46,402 bases of DNA from JAWXCE01 sp034440495 (GCA_034440495.1 JAWXCE010000078.1:1-46402), one strand, 5' to 3'; shown: positions 24,748 through 33,244, counted from the first letter of the stretch. The notes: generated by a model not told the origin, from the letters alone. Made by a program: numbers and translations.

Positions 24748-24861
24748 TGCTTGATTGTTGGTTCTTGAGTAGCGTCAGACTTTAGCGGGCTTTCCCCGGC
24801 GGCGCGGCTCAGGTATAGAAATTGCAAATCAAAATTGCAGAAACCTGAAGCGAGGGCCCCC

Positions 24862-26136
24862 ATGAGCAAGATCAAAGTCGCCAACCCCGTCGTCGAACTC
24901 GACGGCGACGAGATGACGCGCATTATCTGGCAGCTCATCAAGGACAAGCTTATCACGCCCTATCTCGACGTGGATTTGCATTATTACGATCTCGGTATGG
25001 AGCACCGCGACGCGACGGACGACAAGGTGACGGTGGACGCGGCGCACGCCATCCTGAAGCATGGGGTGGGCGTGAAGTGCGCAACCATCACCCCGGACGA
25101 GCAGCGGGTGGAGGAGTTCAAGCTTAAGAAGATGTGGAAGTCGCCTAACGGCACCATTCGCAACATCCTGGGCGGCGTTATCTTCCGCGAACCGATCGTG
25201 TGCCAGAACGTGCCGCGCCTCGTGCCGGGCTGGACGAAATCGATCATCGTCGGTCGCCATGCGTTCGGCGATCAATACAAGGCGACGGACTTCAAGGTGC
25301 CGGGCAAGGGCAAACTGACCATAAAATGGCAGGGCGAGGATGGGCAGGTTATCGAGCACGAGGTGTTTGATTTCCAGGAAGCTGGCGTCGCGATGGCGAT
25401 GTACAACCTTGATGACTCTATCCGCGATTTCGCCCGCGCCTCGATGAATTACGCGCTAAATCGTAATTACCCGCTGTATCTCTCCACCAAAAACACGATT
25501 CTCAAAGCCTACGACGGGCGCTTCAAGGACATTTTCCAGGAGGTCTTCGACGCGGAATTTGTGCCGCAATACAAGGCGGCGGGCCTCACTTATGAGCACA
25601 GGCTGATCGACGACATGGTCGCATCGTGCCTGAAATGGTCGGGCGGCTATGTATGGGCGTGCAAGAACTATGACGGCGACGTGCAGTCCGACACGGTGGC
25701 GCAAGGGTATGGCTCTCTGGGCCTGATGACTTCGGTGCTATTGACGCCGGACGGACGCACGGTCGAGGCCGAGGCAGCGCATGGCACCGTCACCCGCCAT
25801 TACCGCGAGCACCAAAAGGGCCGCGAAACCTCCACCAACTCCACCGCCTCGATTTTTGCATGGTCACGCGGCTTGAAGCATCGCGCCAAGCTGGACGAGA
25901 ACGCAGCGCTCGATCGCTTCGCGCAGACGTTGGAAGACGTGACCGTCGCGACAATCGAGGCGGGGCATATGACCAAAGACCTCGCCCTCCTCGTCGGCGA
26001 CAAACAGTGTTGGCTTTCAACCAGCGGCTTTATCGACAAGATCGATGAAAACCTGCAAAAGGCAATGGCGTGCGCGGCGCTCAGCGCCAAAATCACACCG
26101 CTTCTTTTGAACGTGCATTACTGTCAACCGGCTTGA
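24862..26136 (+). CDS. icd: NADP-dependent isocitrate dehydrogenase (class II) with C-terminal tail
   Basis: 424 residues from ATG 24862 (family start SKIKVANPVVELDGDEMTRIIW). NGTIRNILGGVIFREP carries the Ser/Asn-Arg isocitrate contacts, the DDMVASCLKWSGGYVWACKNYDGDVQSD segment has the metal-binding Asp residues, and AEAAHGTVTRHYR the NADP contacts, in outline. It is the eukaryotic IDH1/IDH2-like homodimer, common in Alphaproteobacteria, that makes 2-oxoglutarate and NADPH in the TCA cycle. Relatives end soon after DKIDENLQKAMA; here 21 more residues follow (CAALSAKITPLLLNVHYCQPA in part), as if the original stop was lost. GAGGGCC precedes the ATG. Confidence 0.93.
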   Translation: MSKIKVANPVVELDGDEMTRIIWQLIKDKLITPYLDVDLHYYDLGMEHRDATDDKVTVDAAHAILKHGVGVKCATITPDEQRVEEFKLKKMWKSPNGTIRNILGGVIFREPIVCQNVPRLVPGWTKSIIVGRHAFGDQYKATDFKVPGKGKLTIKWQGEDGQVIEHEVFDFQEAGVAMAMYNLDDSIRDFARASMNYALNRNYPLYLSTKNTILKAYDGRFKDIFQEVFDAEFVPQYKAAGLTYEHRLIDDMVASCLKWSGGYVWACKNYDGDVQSDTVAQGYGSLGLMTSVLLTPDGRTVEAEAAHGTVTRHYREHQKGRETSTNSTASIFAWSRGLKHRAKLDENAALDRFAQTLEDVTVATIEAGHMTKDLALLVGDKQCWLSTSGFIDKIDENLQKAMACAALSAKITPLLLNVHYCQPA

Positions 26137-26444
26137 TACTGTTCTTCTCAGCCGCGTCAACTTCGCAGCTTCATTCTCAGCCGGCTTGTGGAACATATGA
26201 AAACACTTTTAGGCCGTCTCCGCTTTGCGCCACGTATTATGCTCTTCTACAACATACGAAAGGGTGTTGCGAAATCACAATGTCGATCTGCGCGGCCTTC
26301 CAATCATTTACAACGATGGCGCCAATACACCTGTACGGGCTTTTGCGGTTAAGCTATCTATCGGCTGATATATCAACTTATGAAGACAAAGATTCCTTCT
26401 TTGTTCATGCAGTCGCTATAAAGGATATATCCAAGTTCGCAGAG
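26137..26444. other. Gap without a supported gene
   Basis: About 300 bases between icd and the truncated Uma2 copy. Open frames are short and lack ribosome sites and family motifs. The base composition becomes AT-rich toward the right (from about 26330). Nothing is recognisable here; it may be the eroded rest of the Uma2 copy or of the original icd 3' flank. Confidence 0.35.
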
Positions 26445-26687
26445 TTATTCTTTTTTAAGGGTTTCTTCAAATGCGCGACAAGCCGAGCCTGACAACCGGA
26501 AATGCGAATTCAGGCTGAACGAGATGTTCGAGACAATCTGCTTATGCTCCCAGCGTGCGCCGACCATACCTCGGATGACGCGACCGCCAATCAGCTCCTA
26601 CTTTTCGTCGCGAGGTTTGTCGAGCAGCAACTCCTCGAAATCGTCGAGGGCCATGGTTTCAAACTGGCGTGCGGCGTCGGGTGTCAT
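26445..26687 (-). pseudogene. Truncated Uma2-family copy (remnant A)
   Basis: Starts with ATG 26687, overlapping the TGA of the intact Uma2 gene (ATGA). MTPDAARQFETMALDDFEELL then continues at high identity to the other copies, but TAG (26600-26598) replaces the conserved Trp of KWELIGG. After that the frame still encodes IGGRVIRGMVGARWEH and, at about 26510-26450, a piece like HFRLSGSACRAFEET, so roughly the first 75 codons of the family survive. The catalytic C-terminal part is absent. It cannot make an active nuclease. Confidence 0.8.
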
Positions 26688-27271
26688 TTCAGCACGTCCC
26701 GGTAAATCTCAGCCAGGCTCATTTCAAATTGAATAGCTTCAAGTTTCAGGATGGCGTCTAATCTTTTTAGCGGCGTGTAAGCCTCCCAGTCTGACCGGCC
26801 GCGATTAAAAACATCCACATATGGCATTTTACGCTCGATCAGCACATAGTGCCGCAAGCTGGGCAGTTGCTGATACAGCGCCCATTTCTTATGCCTGTCA
26901 CGTTTTTGCGTGCCGTCAGAGATCACTTCGATAAGTATGATGGGGTCTGATAGGTCGGAGGCATCCGGCTCCAGTTCGCCGCATCGTACTATCACGTCCG
27001 GGAAAACCTTCAGGTCAAGCAGCTTTTCCTTTAGCCAGAAAGTCTCATCGTAAGGGCGGCAATCCGAACCGCGCCGCCGGAAGTCGTTCATCAGCGCGAT
27101 TGTCAGATTTTGGATGATGCGTTTATGCTCCCAGCACACGCCGACCATGCCTCGGATGACGCGACCGCCGATCAGCTCCCACTTTTCATCGCGGGGCTTG
27201 TCGAGAAGCAGCTCCTCGAAATCGTCGAGCGACATGGTCTCAAACTGCTGTGCGATATCGGCGGGCGTCAT
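26684..27271 (-). CDS. Uma2 family (PD-(D/E)XK-like) protein, copy 1
   Basis: 195 residues with AAGGAG 7 bases before ATG 27271. FEELLLDKPRDEKWELIGGRVIRGMVG is the usual Uma2 opening, with the Glu/Asp and Gly-rich hairpin. The nuclease-like core has FPDVIVRC (first acidic residue), IILIEVISDGT (Glu-Val-Ile-Ser: the E of the motif) and QKRDRHKKWALYQQLPSLRHYVLIE (Lys). Uma2 domains look like restriction-endonuclease folds but their target is unknown; they proliferate in Cyanobacteria and some Proteobacteria. Its stop is the start of remnant A. Near-identical DNA to copies elsewhere in this window shows recent duplication. Confidence 0.82.
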   Translation of the reverse strand: MTPADIAQQFETMSLDDFEELLLDKPRDEKWELIGGRVIRGMVGVCWEHKRIIQNLTIALMNDFRRRGSDCRPYDETFWLKEKLLDLKVFPDVIVRCGELEPDASDLSDPIILIEVISDGTQKRDRHKKWALYQQLPSLRHYVLIERKMPYVDVFNRGRSDWEAYTPLKRLDAILKLEAIQFEMSLAEIYRDVLK

Positions 27272-27369
27272 GCTTTTGCTCCTTGGCTAAGCGTACCGCA
27301 CAACGCGTAATTTGCCATCCTTGCGAGAGAGGCGGCGGGTATCTGTGCCCAACGCCTCCTTTCAAACTA

Positions 27370-27915
27370 CTACGACGCGGGTTTGACGAAAACACCCACA
27401 AGATTTCCCACAGCCAGCACGTGATCTTTCATAGCTTCAAGCACAGCCTCCCGATCTGCGGCTGGCGGCAAGTCGAGTTTCGTGTCCAGCGCAAACACCT
27501 GGAAGTGGTAATGGTGAGTGATTTCATCTGGCGGCTTCGGCCCAAAGTAACCCGTTCCGCCAGTTGAGTTGGCGCCTTGCAACATATCTTTCGGCTCAAC
27601 GAGGCGCGGCGGAGTGGACAACCCAGCCCGCAACGAGGTCATGTCCGCTGGGATATTGTAAGCGAGCCAATGTACGAAAGGCTTTGGCTGCGTTGCGTCC
27701 GGGTCTTCCATCATGATCGCAAAAGACTTTGTGCCTTTTGGCGCATTGCTCCACGCCAATTGCGGGGACACGTTCTCGCCGAATGCGGAATGCTCGAACG
27801 GAATCCCCTGATCCGCTGTAAAATCAGAGGATGTTACTTCCAGCGGGCTGCTATCTGACGCTTTAATCAATTCGCCCGCAAGCTGCTCGGGCGTTTCCGC
27901 TTTCTTAGCCGCCAT
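27370..27915 (-). CDS. YbhB/YbcL family (PEBP/Raf kinase inhibitor-like) protein
   Basis: 181 residues from ATG 27915. The phosphatidylethanolamine-binding-protein fold shows in PLEVTSSDFTADQGIPFEHSAFGENVSPQLAWSNAPKGTKSFAIMMEDPDAT, in outline, with the Asp-Pro-Asp-Ala ligand pocket; PFVHWLAYNIP, GGTGYFGPKPPDEITHHYHFQVFALD follow, with HHYHF in the conserved His position. Prokaryotic members may bind small anionic ligands; function is unclear. The frame stays open to 27963 and joins in frame with the last piece of the broken dehydrogenase upstream, so the ancestral gene may have been a fusion. Confidence 0.82.
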   Translation of the reverse strand: MAAKKAETPEQLAGELIKASDSSPLEVTSSDFTADQGIPFEHSAFGENVSPQLAWSNAPKGTKSFAIMMEDPDATQPKPFVHWLAYNIPADMTSLRAGLSTPPRLVEPKDMLQGANSTGGTGYFGPKPPDEITHHYHFQVFALDTKLDLPPAADREAVLEAMKDHVLAVGNLVGVFVKPAS

Positions 27916-27960
27916 CTTTGCAGGGCTCGATGACGCTTCATTGCGCGATGAGAAACCAGC

Positions 27961-29123
27961 CACGGTGATGCGATGGATAAACCGCTGGTGTCGCTGGTAA
28001 CGATCATCGAGCCGTCGGCCAAAAACGCTAATCCGGCGGGACGGCCCGTTACAGTTGGCTAGTTACTGTCTGCTTTTTGCAAAAACCCGGTCAGAAACGG
28101 TACCACTTTAGAAGGCTGGCCATCCTTGAAGCTGATGCGCACAACCTCATACCCACGCGCTGGTTTGGCGTTCCATGAACCGCGCAAAGCCACAAAGGCG
28201 TCGCCTGCGAACTCGCCGGATTTGGCGAAAGCCATCTGGATACCAGCCGAATGCGCCTTATAGCCGAGCGCCATAGGCGTGCTTTTCTTGAGCCACTCGG
28301 AGATTTTTACCGTGTTGTCCTGCGCGGCGATTGGATTTGGCTTATTGTCTTCCATGACGTGCGGCTATCCGTAATATTTGCCGTCCTCGATTTTGTTGAA
28401 CTCTTCCTTGGGAGTTTCATCATCGATAAGGTCGTAACTTTGATCCCAGCCGTAAAGCTCGGACGTGCCTGGGTGCCAATCGAACCCAATCGTGTTGCGC
28501 AGGCCCTTGGCGAAGATGCGGCGCTGCTTGCCGTCCGGCGACGCTTGCAGGATGGTTGCGCTTTCAGGACGTGATTCAGTGCATGAGTTGCAGGTCGAAC
28601 CGACCGAGATATACAGCATCCCGTCCGGGCCGAAGCTCATGGTGCGGTTCGGGTGTTGTCCGGCATCCGGCAAATCGTTGATGATGCGCTGTAACTCGCT
28701 CAGCGTGCCGTCCGCCTTGATGTCGGCGACATACACGTCGGCGACTGTCGCCAGCCACATTTGCGAACCTTTGATGGCGATGCCGTGCATCTTGTCCCGG
28801 CTGGCGACAACAACGGGCGCCTGGGCCTTGCCGTCTGCGTCGGCTTTCAACATCACCACGTCGCCGATTGAACGGCGCGTGACGTAAACCGTGCCGTTAT
28901 CGCTGACAGCGAGAATGCGGGGATTAACCAAATCTTTTGCAAACACCTCGACTTTATAGCCGTCTGGCAATTTGAGGTTTGCGAGCGGATCGCCGCCCTC
29001 GACTTGCCGCGGCTTTAGAAAGTTTGAGGTGAGTGCGGATGACGGCGGTGGATTTTCAGGCGTAAGAGCGGCCGCCGAACCGCAGAATGCCAGTATTATG
29101 CCGACAGTCGATGTAAATCGCAT
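27961..29123 (-). pseudogene. Broken sorbosone dehydrogenase-like (PQQ-type beta-propeller) gene
   Basis: From ATG 29123, with a signal peptide (TVGIILAFCGSAAA), the frame reads as a soluble aldose/sorbosone dehydrogenase: LPDGYKVEVFAKDLVNPRILAVSDNGTVYVTRR, TCNSCTE, GLRNTIGFDWHPGTSELYGWD, and NKIEDGKYYG in outline. There TAG (28367-28365) replaces the Trp expected in YYGWP. Reading through gives FEDNK-like PHVMEDNKPNP, WLKKSTPMALGYKAHSAGIQMAF and FVALRGSWNAKPARGYEVVRI, a second TAG (28061-28059), GRPAGLAFLADGSMIVTSD, and a one-base shift near 27977 before HRITVAG. Two stops and a shift leave no doubt about loss. Confidence 0.82.
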
Positions 29124-29289
29124 AGGGTTTTCCTTTCTACAGGCGCTTCGTAAAGCGCGCTGTAACCGGAAGCGCCGCGCGCCATCAAAGTTCTCATTTA
29201 GGAGTTCGAAGCTGACGAATCCTAATGTGGAGAAAGCTCATTCTATGAGCGGGATACCGGGCGACAGTTTGCGGAGATATGCTGAGCAA

Positions 29290-29436
29290 TCACGCTTCCC
29301 ACCGCGCCCCGACCATGCCTCGGATGACGCGACCGCCGATCAGCTCCCACTTTTCATCGCGGGGCTTGTCGAGAAGCAGCTCCTCGAAGTCGTCGGGTGC
29401 CATGGTCTCAAATTGCTGCGCGGCGTCGGGCGTGAT
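29290..29436 (-). pseudogene. Truncated Uma2-family copy (remnant C)
   Basis: Codons 1-48 of a Uma2 gene, beginning ATC where the others have ATG and ending in TGA (29292-29290) after VIRGMVGARWEA. In between, TPDAAQQFETMAPDDFEELL is followed by the same KWELIGGRVIRG. The DNA over about 29310-29400 is almost identical to 27145-27235 of copy 1. It begins 10 bases after the stop of copy 2. Neither a start codon nor the catalytic part is left. Confidence 0.8.
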
Positions 29437-29445
29437 GTTCGCTTC

Positions 29446-30030
29446 TCACAAAAATACGTCACGGTATATCTCGGCTAGCGGAATCTCGAACAAAATGGCG
29501 GGCAGCTTCAGCGTTCCATGGATCCCTTCAAGCATAGCATAATCCAGCCATTCCGCGTCCGGGCGGCTAAAAACTTCAACCTGCGCCTTGTCACGTTCGA
29601 CCAGAACGTAATGCTGTAAGCTAGGCAGTTTTTGATAAAGAGCCCATTTTTCCGAGCGGTCGCGCTGCTCCGTGCCTTTGGAAAGCACCTCGAACAATAC
29701 GACGGGATCATGAACTGAGGTCGCTCCTTCGGTCAGCTTACGGCAGAACACTAGCACATCCGGAAAAACCTTCAAATCAATGGACTTTTCCCGCAGCCAG
29801 AAGGTCTCGTCATAAGCCCGGCAGCGTGAACCCGTCGCGCGAAAATGATTGCGCAGCGCCGTGCTGATGTTGAGGACGATCTCCTTGTGCTCCCAGCGCG
29901 CGCCGAGCATGCCGCGAATGACGCGGCCACCGATCAGCTCCCACTTCTCGTCGCGGGGCTTGTCGAGCAGCAGCTCCTCGAAATCGTCGAGGGCCATGGT
30001 TTCGAACTGGCGGGCGGCGTCCGGCGTCAT
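29446..30030 (-). CDS. Uma2 family (PD-(D/E)XK-like) protein, copy 2
   Basis: 194 residues from ATG 30030. AAAGGAG lies 8 bases before it, while an upstream ATG (30036) is only 2 bases from the same site. MTPDAARQFETMALDDFEELL, then KWELIGGRVIRGMLGARWEHKEIV. Core motifs: FPDVLVFCRK, VVLFEVLSKGTEQRDRSEKWALYQKLPSLQHYVLVER in outline, with the acidic and Lys residues of the nuclease-like fold. Against copy 1 the N-terminal 50 codons are more alike in DNA than the rest, and remnant A resembles this copy more than its neighbour. Function unknown. A weak candidate for transposon-associated or repair use. Confidence 0.82.
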   Translation of the reverse strand: MTPDAARQFETMALDDFEELLLDKPRDEKWELIGGRVIRGMLGARWEHKEIVLNISTALRNHFRATGSRCRAYDETFWLREKSIDLKVFPDVLVFCRKLTEGATSVHDPVVLFEVLSKGTEQRDRSEKWALYQKLPSLQHYVLVERDKAQVEVFSRPDAEWLDYAMLEGIHGTLKLPAILFEIPLAEIYRDVFL

Positions 30031-30136
30031 CGGCATTGCTCCTTTGAGGCGAGTATAGCGCGAAATCTGAAATTTGTCATTTCTGGCTATAGGCTTATGA
30101 GTTGCCTTCGCTATAAGCCGCAGCTAACGTGCCCCC

Positions 30137-30811
30137 ATGGATAATGCGCACGTTAAACAAAGTACCGGAGCCGCGCAGGCGTGGCTGTTCATTGTGCTGC
30201 TAGGCCCACCGCTCGGTGCGGTAATACCGCTTTTTCTAATGTTAATGATTCGTATTTTTGACCCGAATGTTTCTCTTCTTAAGATAAGCATTATTGACAT
30301 TGTTTATTTTATGGCAGTCGCAGTGTTTAGTTCTATATTTAGTTACTTCATGGGCGGATTACAGGCAATCGTATTCGCATCTCTCATTGCTTTCCGCCTA
30401 ATTCAAAGAAAGTGGATTTCATGGCTTGAAATTTTTTTAGCAGCACTAGCTGCGTCGTTAATTTCAGTCTGTATTTTCGCATTAATTTTTGATGATGACA
30501 GTGAACGAGCTTTGTATATGTCTGGCATGTTTGCGCTTTGTTACTTTAGCTCAGCGCTTTTGTGCCGCTTTGTCATAGCGTCACTTGGAATAATGCCGCC
30601 GCGACCTGGGCACGAGTATTCAGCACGGGTGAAGCGGGCCAGTTACGCTATTCTAGTGGTCTTTATTGTTTCGATCTTAGCAGGGGGCGTCATTGCTGTA
30701 ATCGAAAAGGGCAAAGCTCCACGAAAAACGCCCAACGAGAGGAGCCCCACCCTTTTGATCGCTATCGACCATTTCCGCCTCAGTAAGAATCCGCTAACGT
30801 CGCGCGCATGA
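30137..30811 (+). CDS. Hypothetical multi-pass membrane protein, 224 aa
   Basis: I do not recognise it. Five hydrophobic helices: about 15-38 (AWLFIVLLGPPLGAVIPLFLML), 50-85, 90-118, 130-152 and 170-192. The C-terminal 30 residues are basic. The DNA is distinctly AT-richer than ruvB, which it overlaps by ATGA (30808-30811), the normal sign of translational coupling. RuvB usually follows ruvA, so this protein is an unusual partner and may have been inserted there. No ribosome site of note is seen upstream of 30137. Confidence 0.6.
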   Translation: MDNAHVKQSTGAAQAWLFIVLLGPPLGAVIPLFLMLMIRIFDPNVSLLKISIIDIVYFMAVAVFSSIFSYFMGGLQAIVFASLIAFRLIQRKWISWLEIFLAALAASLISVCIFALIFDDDSERALYMSGMFALCYFSSALLCRFVIASLGIMPPRPGHEYSARVKRASYAILVVFIVSILAGGVIAVIEKGKAPRKTPNERSPTLLIAIDHFRLSKNPLTSRA

Positions 30812-31857
30812 ACGAGCGGTTGATGGATCGGCGCAAGCAGGACGAGGACGAGGGCGAGCTGAAGCTGCGCCCGCAGGTGCTGGCCGAGTTCATAGGGCAG
30901 GAGCGGGCGCGCGCCAACATGAAGGTGTTCATCGACGCGGCGCGCGCGCGCGGTGACGCGCTCGACCATGTGCTGTTCGCGGGACCGCCGGGGCTTGGCA
31001 AGACGACGCTGGCGCAAATCGTGGCGCGAGAGCTGGGCGTGAATTTCCGCATGACGTCCGGGCCGGTCATCGCAAAGGCGGGCGATCTGGCGGCGCTGCT
31101 GACCAACCTAGAAGATCGCGACGTACTGTTCATCGACGAAATTCACCGGCTCAACCCGGCGGTGGAGGAAATCCTCTACCCCGCAATGGAGGATTTCCAG
31201 CTCGACCTCATCATCGGCGAAGGCCCGGCGGCGCGCTCGGTGCGCATCGACCTCGCCAAATTCACGCTCGTCGGCGCCACCACCCGCACCGGCCTGCTCA
31301 CCACCCCGCTTCGCGACCGCTTCGGCATTCCGATCCGCCTCAATTTTTACACGGACGACGAGCTTGAGGAGATCGTGAAGCGCGGCGCGCGCGTGCTGGA
31401 TTTGCGCATTACGCCGGATGGCGCGCGGGAAATCGCCCGCCGCTCGCGAGGCACACCGCGTGTCGCCGGCCGCCTGTTGCGTCGGGTGCGCGATTTCGCC
31501 AGCGCCGATGGCCTCGCCGAGGTGACGAAGGAGGCGGCGGACGGCGCGCTGTCGCAGCTTGAGGTGGACGCGCTCGGGCTGGACGGCATGGATCACCGTT
31601 ACCTTAACGTCATCGCGCTAAACTACGGCGGCGGGCCGGTCGGTATTGAAACCATCGCGGCGGCCCTGTCCGAGTCGAAAGACGCCATTGAGGAGACGGT
31701 AGAGCCGTACCTCCTGCAACAGGGTTTTATAGGCCGCACGCCGCGCGGTCGCGTCCTGACGCTGAAAGCCTTCAAGCATCTCGGCCTCGCCGCCCCCCGC
31801 CGCGAAATCAACCAGATTTCGTTGTTTGACGCGGGGCTGGATGATAGCGAAGCGTAG
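30808..31857 (+). CDS. ruvB: Holliday junction branch migration helicase
   Basis: 349 residues. AAA+ core: RPQVLAEFIGQ (sensor of the family), Walker A GPPGLGKTT (59-67), DEIH (110-113), sensor 1 GATTRTGLLTTPLRDRFGI, and the Arg-finger region; lid domain and the winged-helix C-terminal DNA-binding domain follow (RGRVLT-like GRTPRGRVLTLKAFKHLGL). RuvB forms a ring that pulls DNA through the RuvA-bound junction with ATP. ruvA and ruvC are not adjacent in this window, only a membrane protein upstream. The ATG overlaps the end of that gene. Confidence 0.96.
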   Translation: MNERLMDRRKQDEDEGELKLRPQVLAEFIGQERARANMKVFIDAARARGDALDHVLFAGPPGLGKTTLAQIVARELGVNFRMTSGPVIAKAGDLAALLTNLEDRDVLFIDEIHRLNPAVEEILYPAMEDFQLDLIIGEGPAARSVRIDLAKFTLVGATTRTGLLTTPLRDRFGIPIRLNFYTDDELEEIVKRGARVLDLRITPDGAREIARRSRGTPRVAGRLLRRVRDFASADGLAEVTKEAADGALSQLEVDALGLDGMDHRYLNVIALNYGGGPVGIETIAAALSESKDAIEETVEPYLLQQGFIGRTPRGRVLTLKAFKHLGLAAPRREINQISLFDAGLDDSEA

Positions 31858-31872
31858 AATTGGGCGGCGAAC

Positions 31873-32799
31873 ATGTTTACACGACGGGGCCTCTTCAAAG
31901 CGCTTGGCCTTTCTGTGGCTGGCGGCCTCGGTCTCGGCGGCTACGCTTTTGGCGCCGAGCCGATGTTGAGGCTGCGCGTCCAGCGGTATCAGATTACCCC
32001 GATGGGCTGGCCTGCCGGGTTGCAACTTCGTATCGCCGCCATCGCCGACATCCATGCGGGCGAGCCGACCATGTCTGCCTGGCATATTCGCCGCATCGTA
32101 GAGGCCACGAACGCGCTGAACGCCGATCTGATCGTGCTGCTTGGCGATTATGTTGCCGGGCACAAGTTCGTCACGCGCCAGCTTTCATCGCCGGAATGGG
32201 CGGGCATTCTCGGTGGCTTGCGCGCGCCACTCGGCGTGCACGCCATCCTTGGCAATCATGACTGGTGGGACGATTATGGCGCTCAAGCTCGTGGCGCAGG
32301 GCCGACAATCGCGGGCGAGGCTTTAAAGGACGTAGGCATCGCGCTTTATGAGAATAAGTCCGTGCGGTTGCAAAAAGACGGGCAGGGCTTCTGGCTCACA
32401 GGCTTGGGCGACCAGCTCGCGCTTATCCCCAAAGCGGGCCGCAACAAGTGCAATCGCCTGTGCGGCGTCGATGATTTGCCGGGGGCGCTAGCGCAGGTGA
32501 CAGACGACGCGCCCGTCATTTTGCTGGCGCACGAGCCGGATATTTTCCCGAATGTTCCCAAACGGGTCAGCCTTACTCTTTCCGGGCATACCCACGGAGG
32601 ACAAGTCCGGCTGTTCGGCTATTCACCCATGGCGCCGTCGCGCTATCGGAACCGCTACGCTTATGGGCACGTGGTTGAGGATGACCGCCATCTGGTCGTC
32701 TCCGGCGGACTGGGGTGCTCCATCATCCCCGTGCGTCTGGGAGTGCCGCCGGAAATTGTGCACATCACGATAGGAGGGCGGCATGACGGAGTGGCCTGA
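31873..32799 (+). CDS. Tat-exported metallophosphoesterase (YaeI-like)
   Basis: 308 residues. TRRGLFKALGLSVAGGLGL is a twin-arginine signal; it ends near AFGA-EP. Metal ligands: Asp59 and His61 (ADIHAG), Asp92 (LLGDYV), GNHD at 127-130, a His in LAHEPD (about 215) and GHTHGGQ (about 237-243). This is the calcineurin fold of the YaeI/YpbG group, which in E. coli is a phosphodiesterase of unclear physiology. Export suggests a periplasmic or outer-face substrate. It overlaps ybgC by 17 bases and follows ruvB by 15, so it may share both transcripts. Confidence 0.8.
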   Translation: MFTRRGLFKALGLSVAGGLGLGGYAFGAEPMLRLRVQRYQITPMGWPAGLQLRIAAIADIHAGEPTMSAWHIRRIVEATNALNADLIVLLGDYVAGHKFVTRQLSSPEWAGILGGLRAPLGVHAILGNHDWWDDYGAQARGAGPTIAGEALKDVGIALYENKSVRLQKDGQGFWLTGLGDQLALIPKAGRNKCNRLCGVDDLPGALAQVTDDAPVILLAHEPDIFPNVPKRVSLTLSGHTHGGQVRLFGYSPMAPSRYRNRYAYGHVVEDDRHLVVSGGLGCSIIPVRLGVPPEIVHITIGGRHDGVA

Positions 32800-33244
32800 T
32801 ATTGCCGGCCGTATCGAGGGCCGCCGCCACGTGTTGCCGGTACGGGTGTATTTCGAGGACACGGATGCGGGCGCCTTGGTTTACCACGCCAGTTACATCC
32901 GCTGGTTCGAGCGTGGGCGCTCAGATTTTCTGCGCCTCGCAGGTCTGAACCACGCGACCATGATGGCGCCGGAAACGGGTGAGCCGCACGCTTTCATTGT
33001 CCGCCGCATAACGGTCGATTATCTGAAGCCGGGGCGACTGGACGACCTGCTGGAAATCGGCACGGAGGCCGTAGCGCTGGGCGCCAGTTCGCTCACTCTC
33101 CGGCAAACCGCGATGCGTGAGGGCGGTGTGCTGTGCAGCGCCGAGGTCGTCTGCGTGCTTATCAGTCTTGCGGGCAAACCGCTTCGCATGGCCGCGCATA
33201 TCCCGGTCGAGGCGATGAGCATCTTCAGTCCCGTTAGCGAATAA
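32783..33244 (+). CDS. ybgC: Acyl-CoA thioesterase of the Tol-Pal cluster
   Basis: 153 residues. Hotdog fold; VRVYFEDTDAGALVYHASYIRWFERGRSDFLR, in outline, with the catalytic Asp28 of the D-T-D-x-G-x-V-Y/F-H-x-x-Y motif. YbgC hydrolyses short or long acyl-CoA and is encoded with Tol-Pal in most Proteobacteria, where it has been found with the lipid synthesis enzymes and ACP; its envelope role is still unclear. Starts inside the phosphoesterase gene. The Tol genes begin after a 199-base gap. Confidence 0.92.
   Translation: MTEWPDIAGRIEGRRHVLPVRVYFEDTDAGALVYHASYIRWFERGRSDFLRLAGLNHATMMAPETGEPHAFIVRRITVDYLKPGRLDDLLEIGTEAVALGASSLTLRQTAMREGGVLCSAEVVCVLISLAGKPLRMAAHIPVEAMSIFSPVSE

Noticed and set aside
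26070..26492. Plus-strand frame of 140 codons after icd
   Set aside because: It overlaps the icd end in another frame, has Cys/Phe/Ser-rich random composition, no ribosome site, and runs antisense over the Uma2 remnant.
26598..28367. Three in-frame TAG codons (26598, 28059 and 28365) hinted at TAG recoding
   Set aside because: Several intact genes here end in TAG (DedA, the AEC permease, the tolA gene), and the affected genes also have frame shifts or truncation, so these are true nonsense changes.
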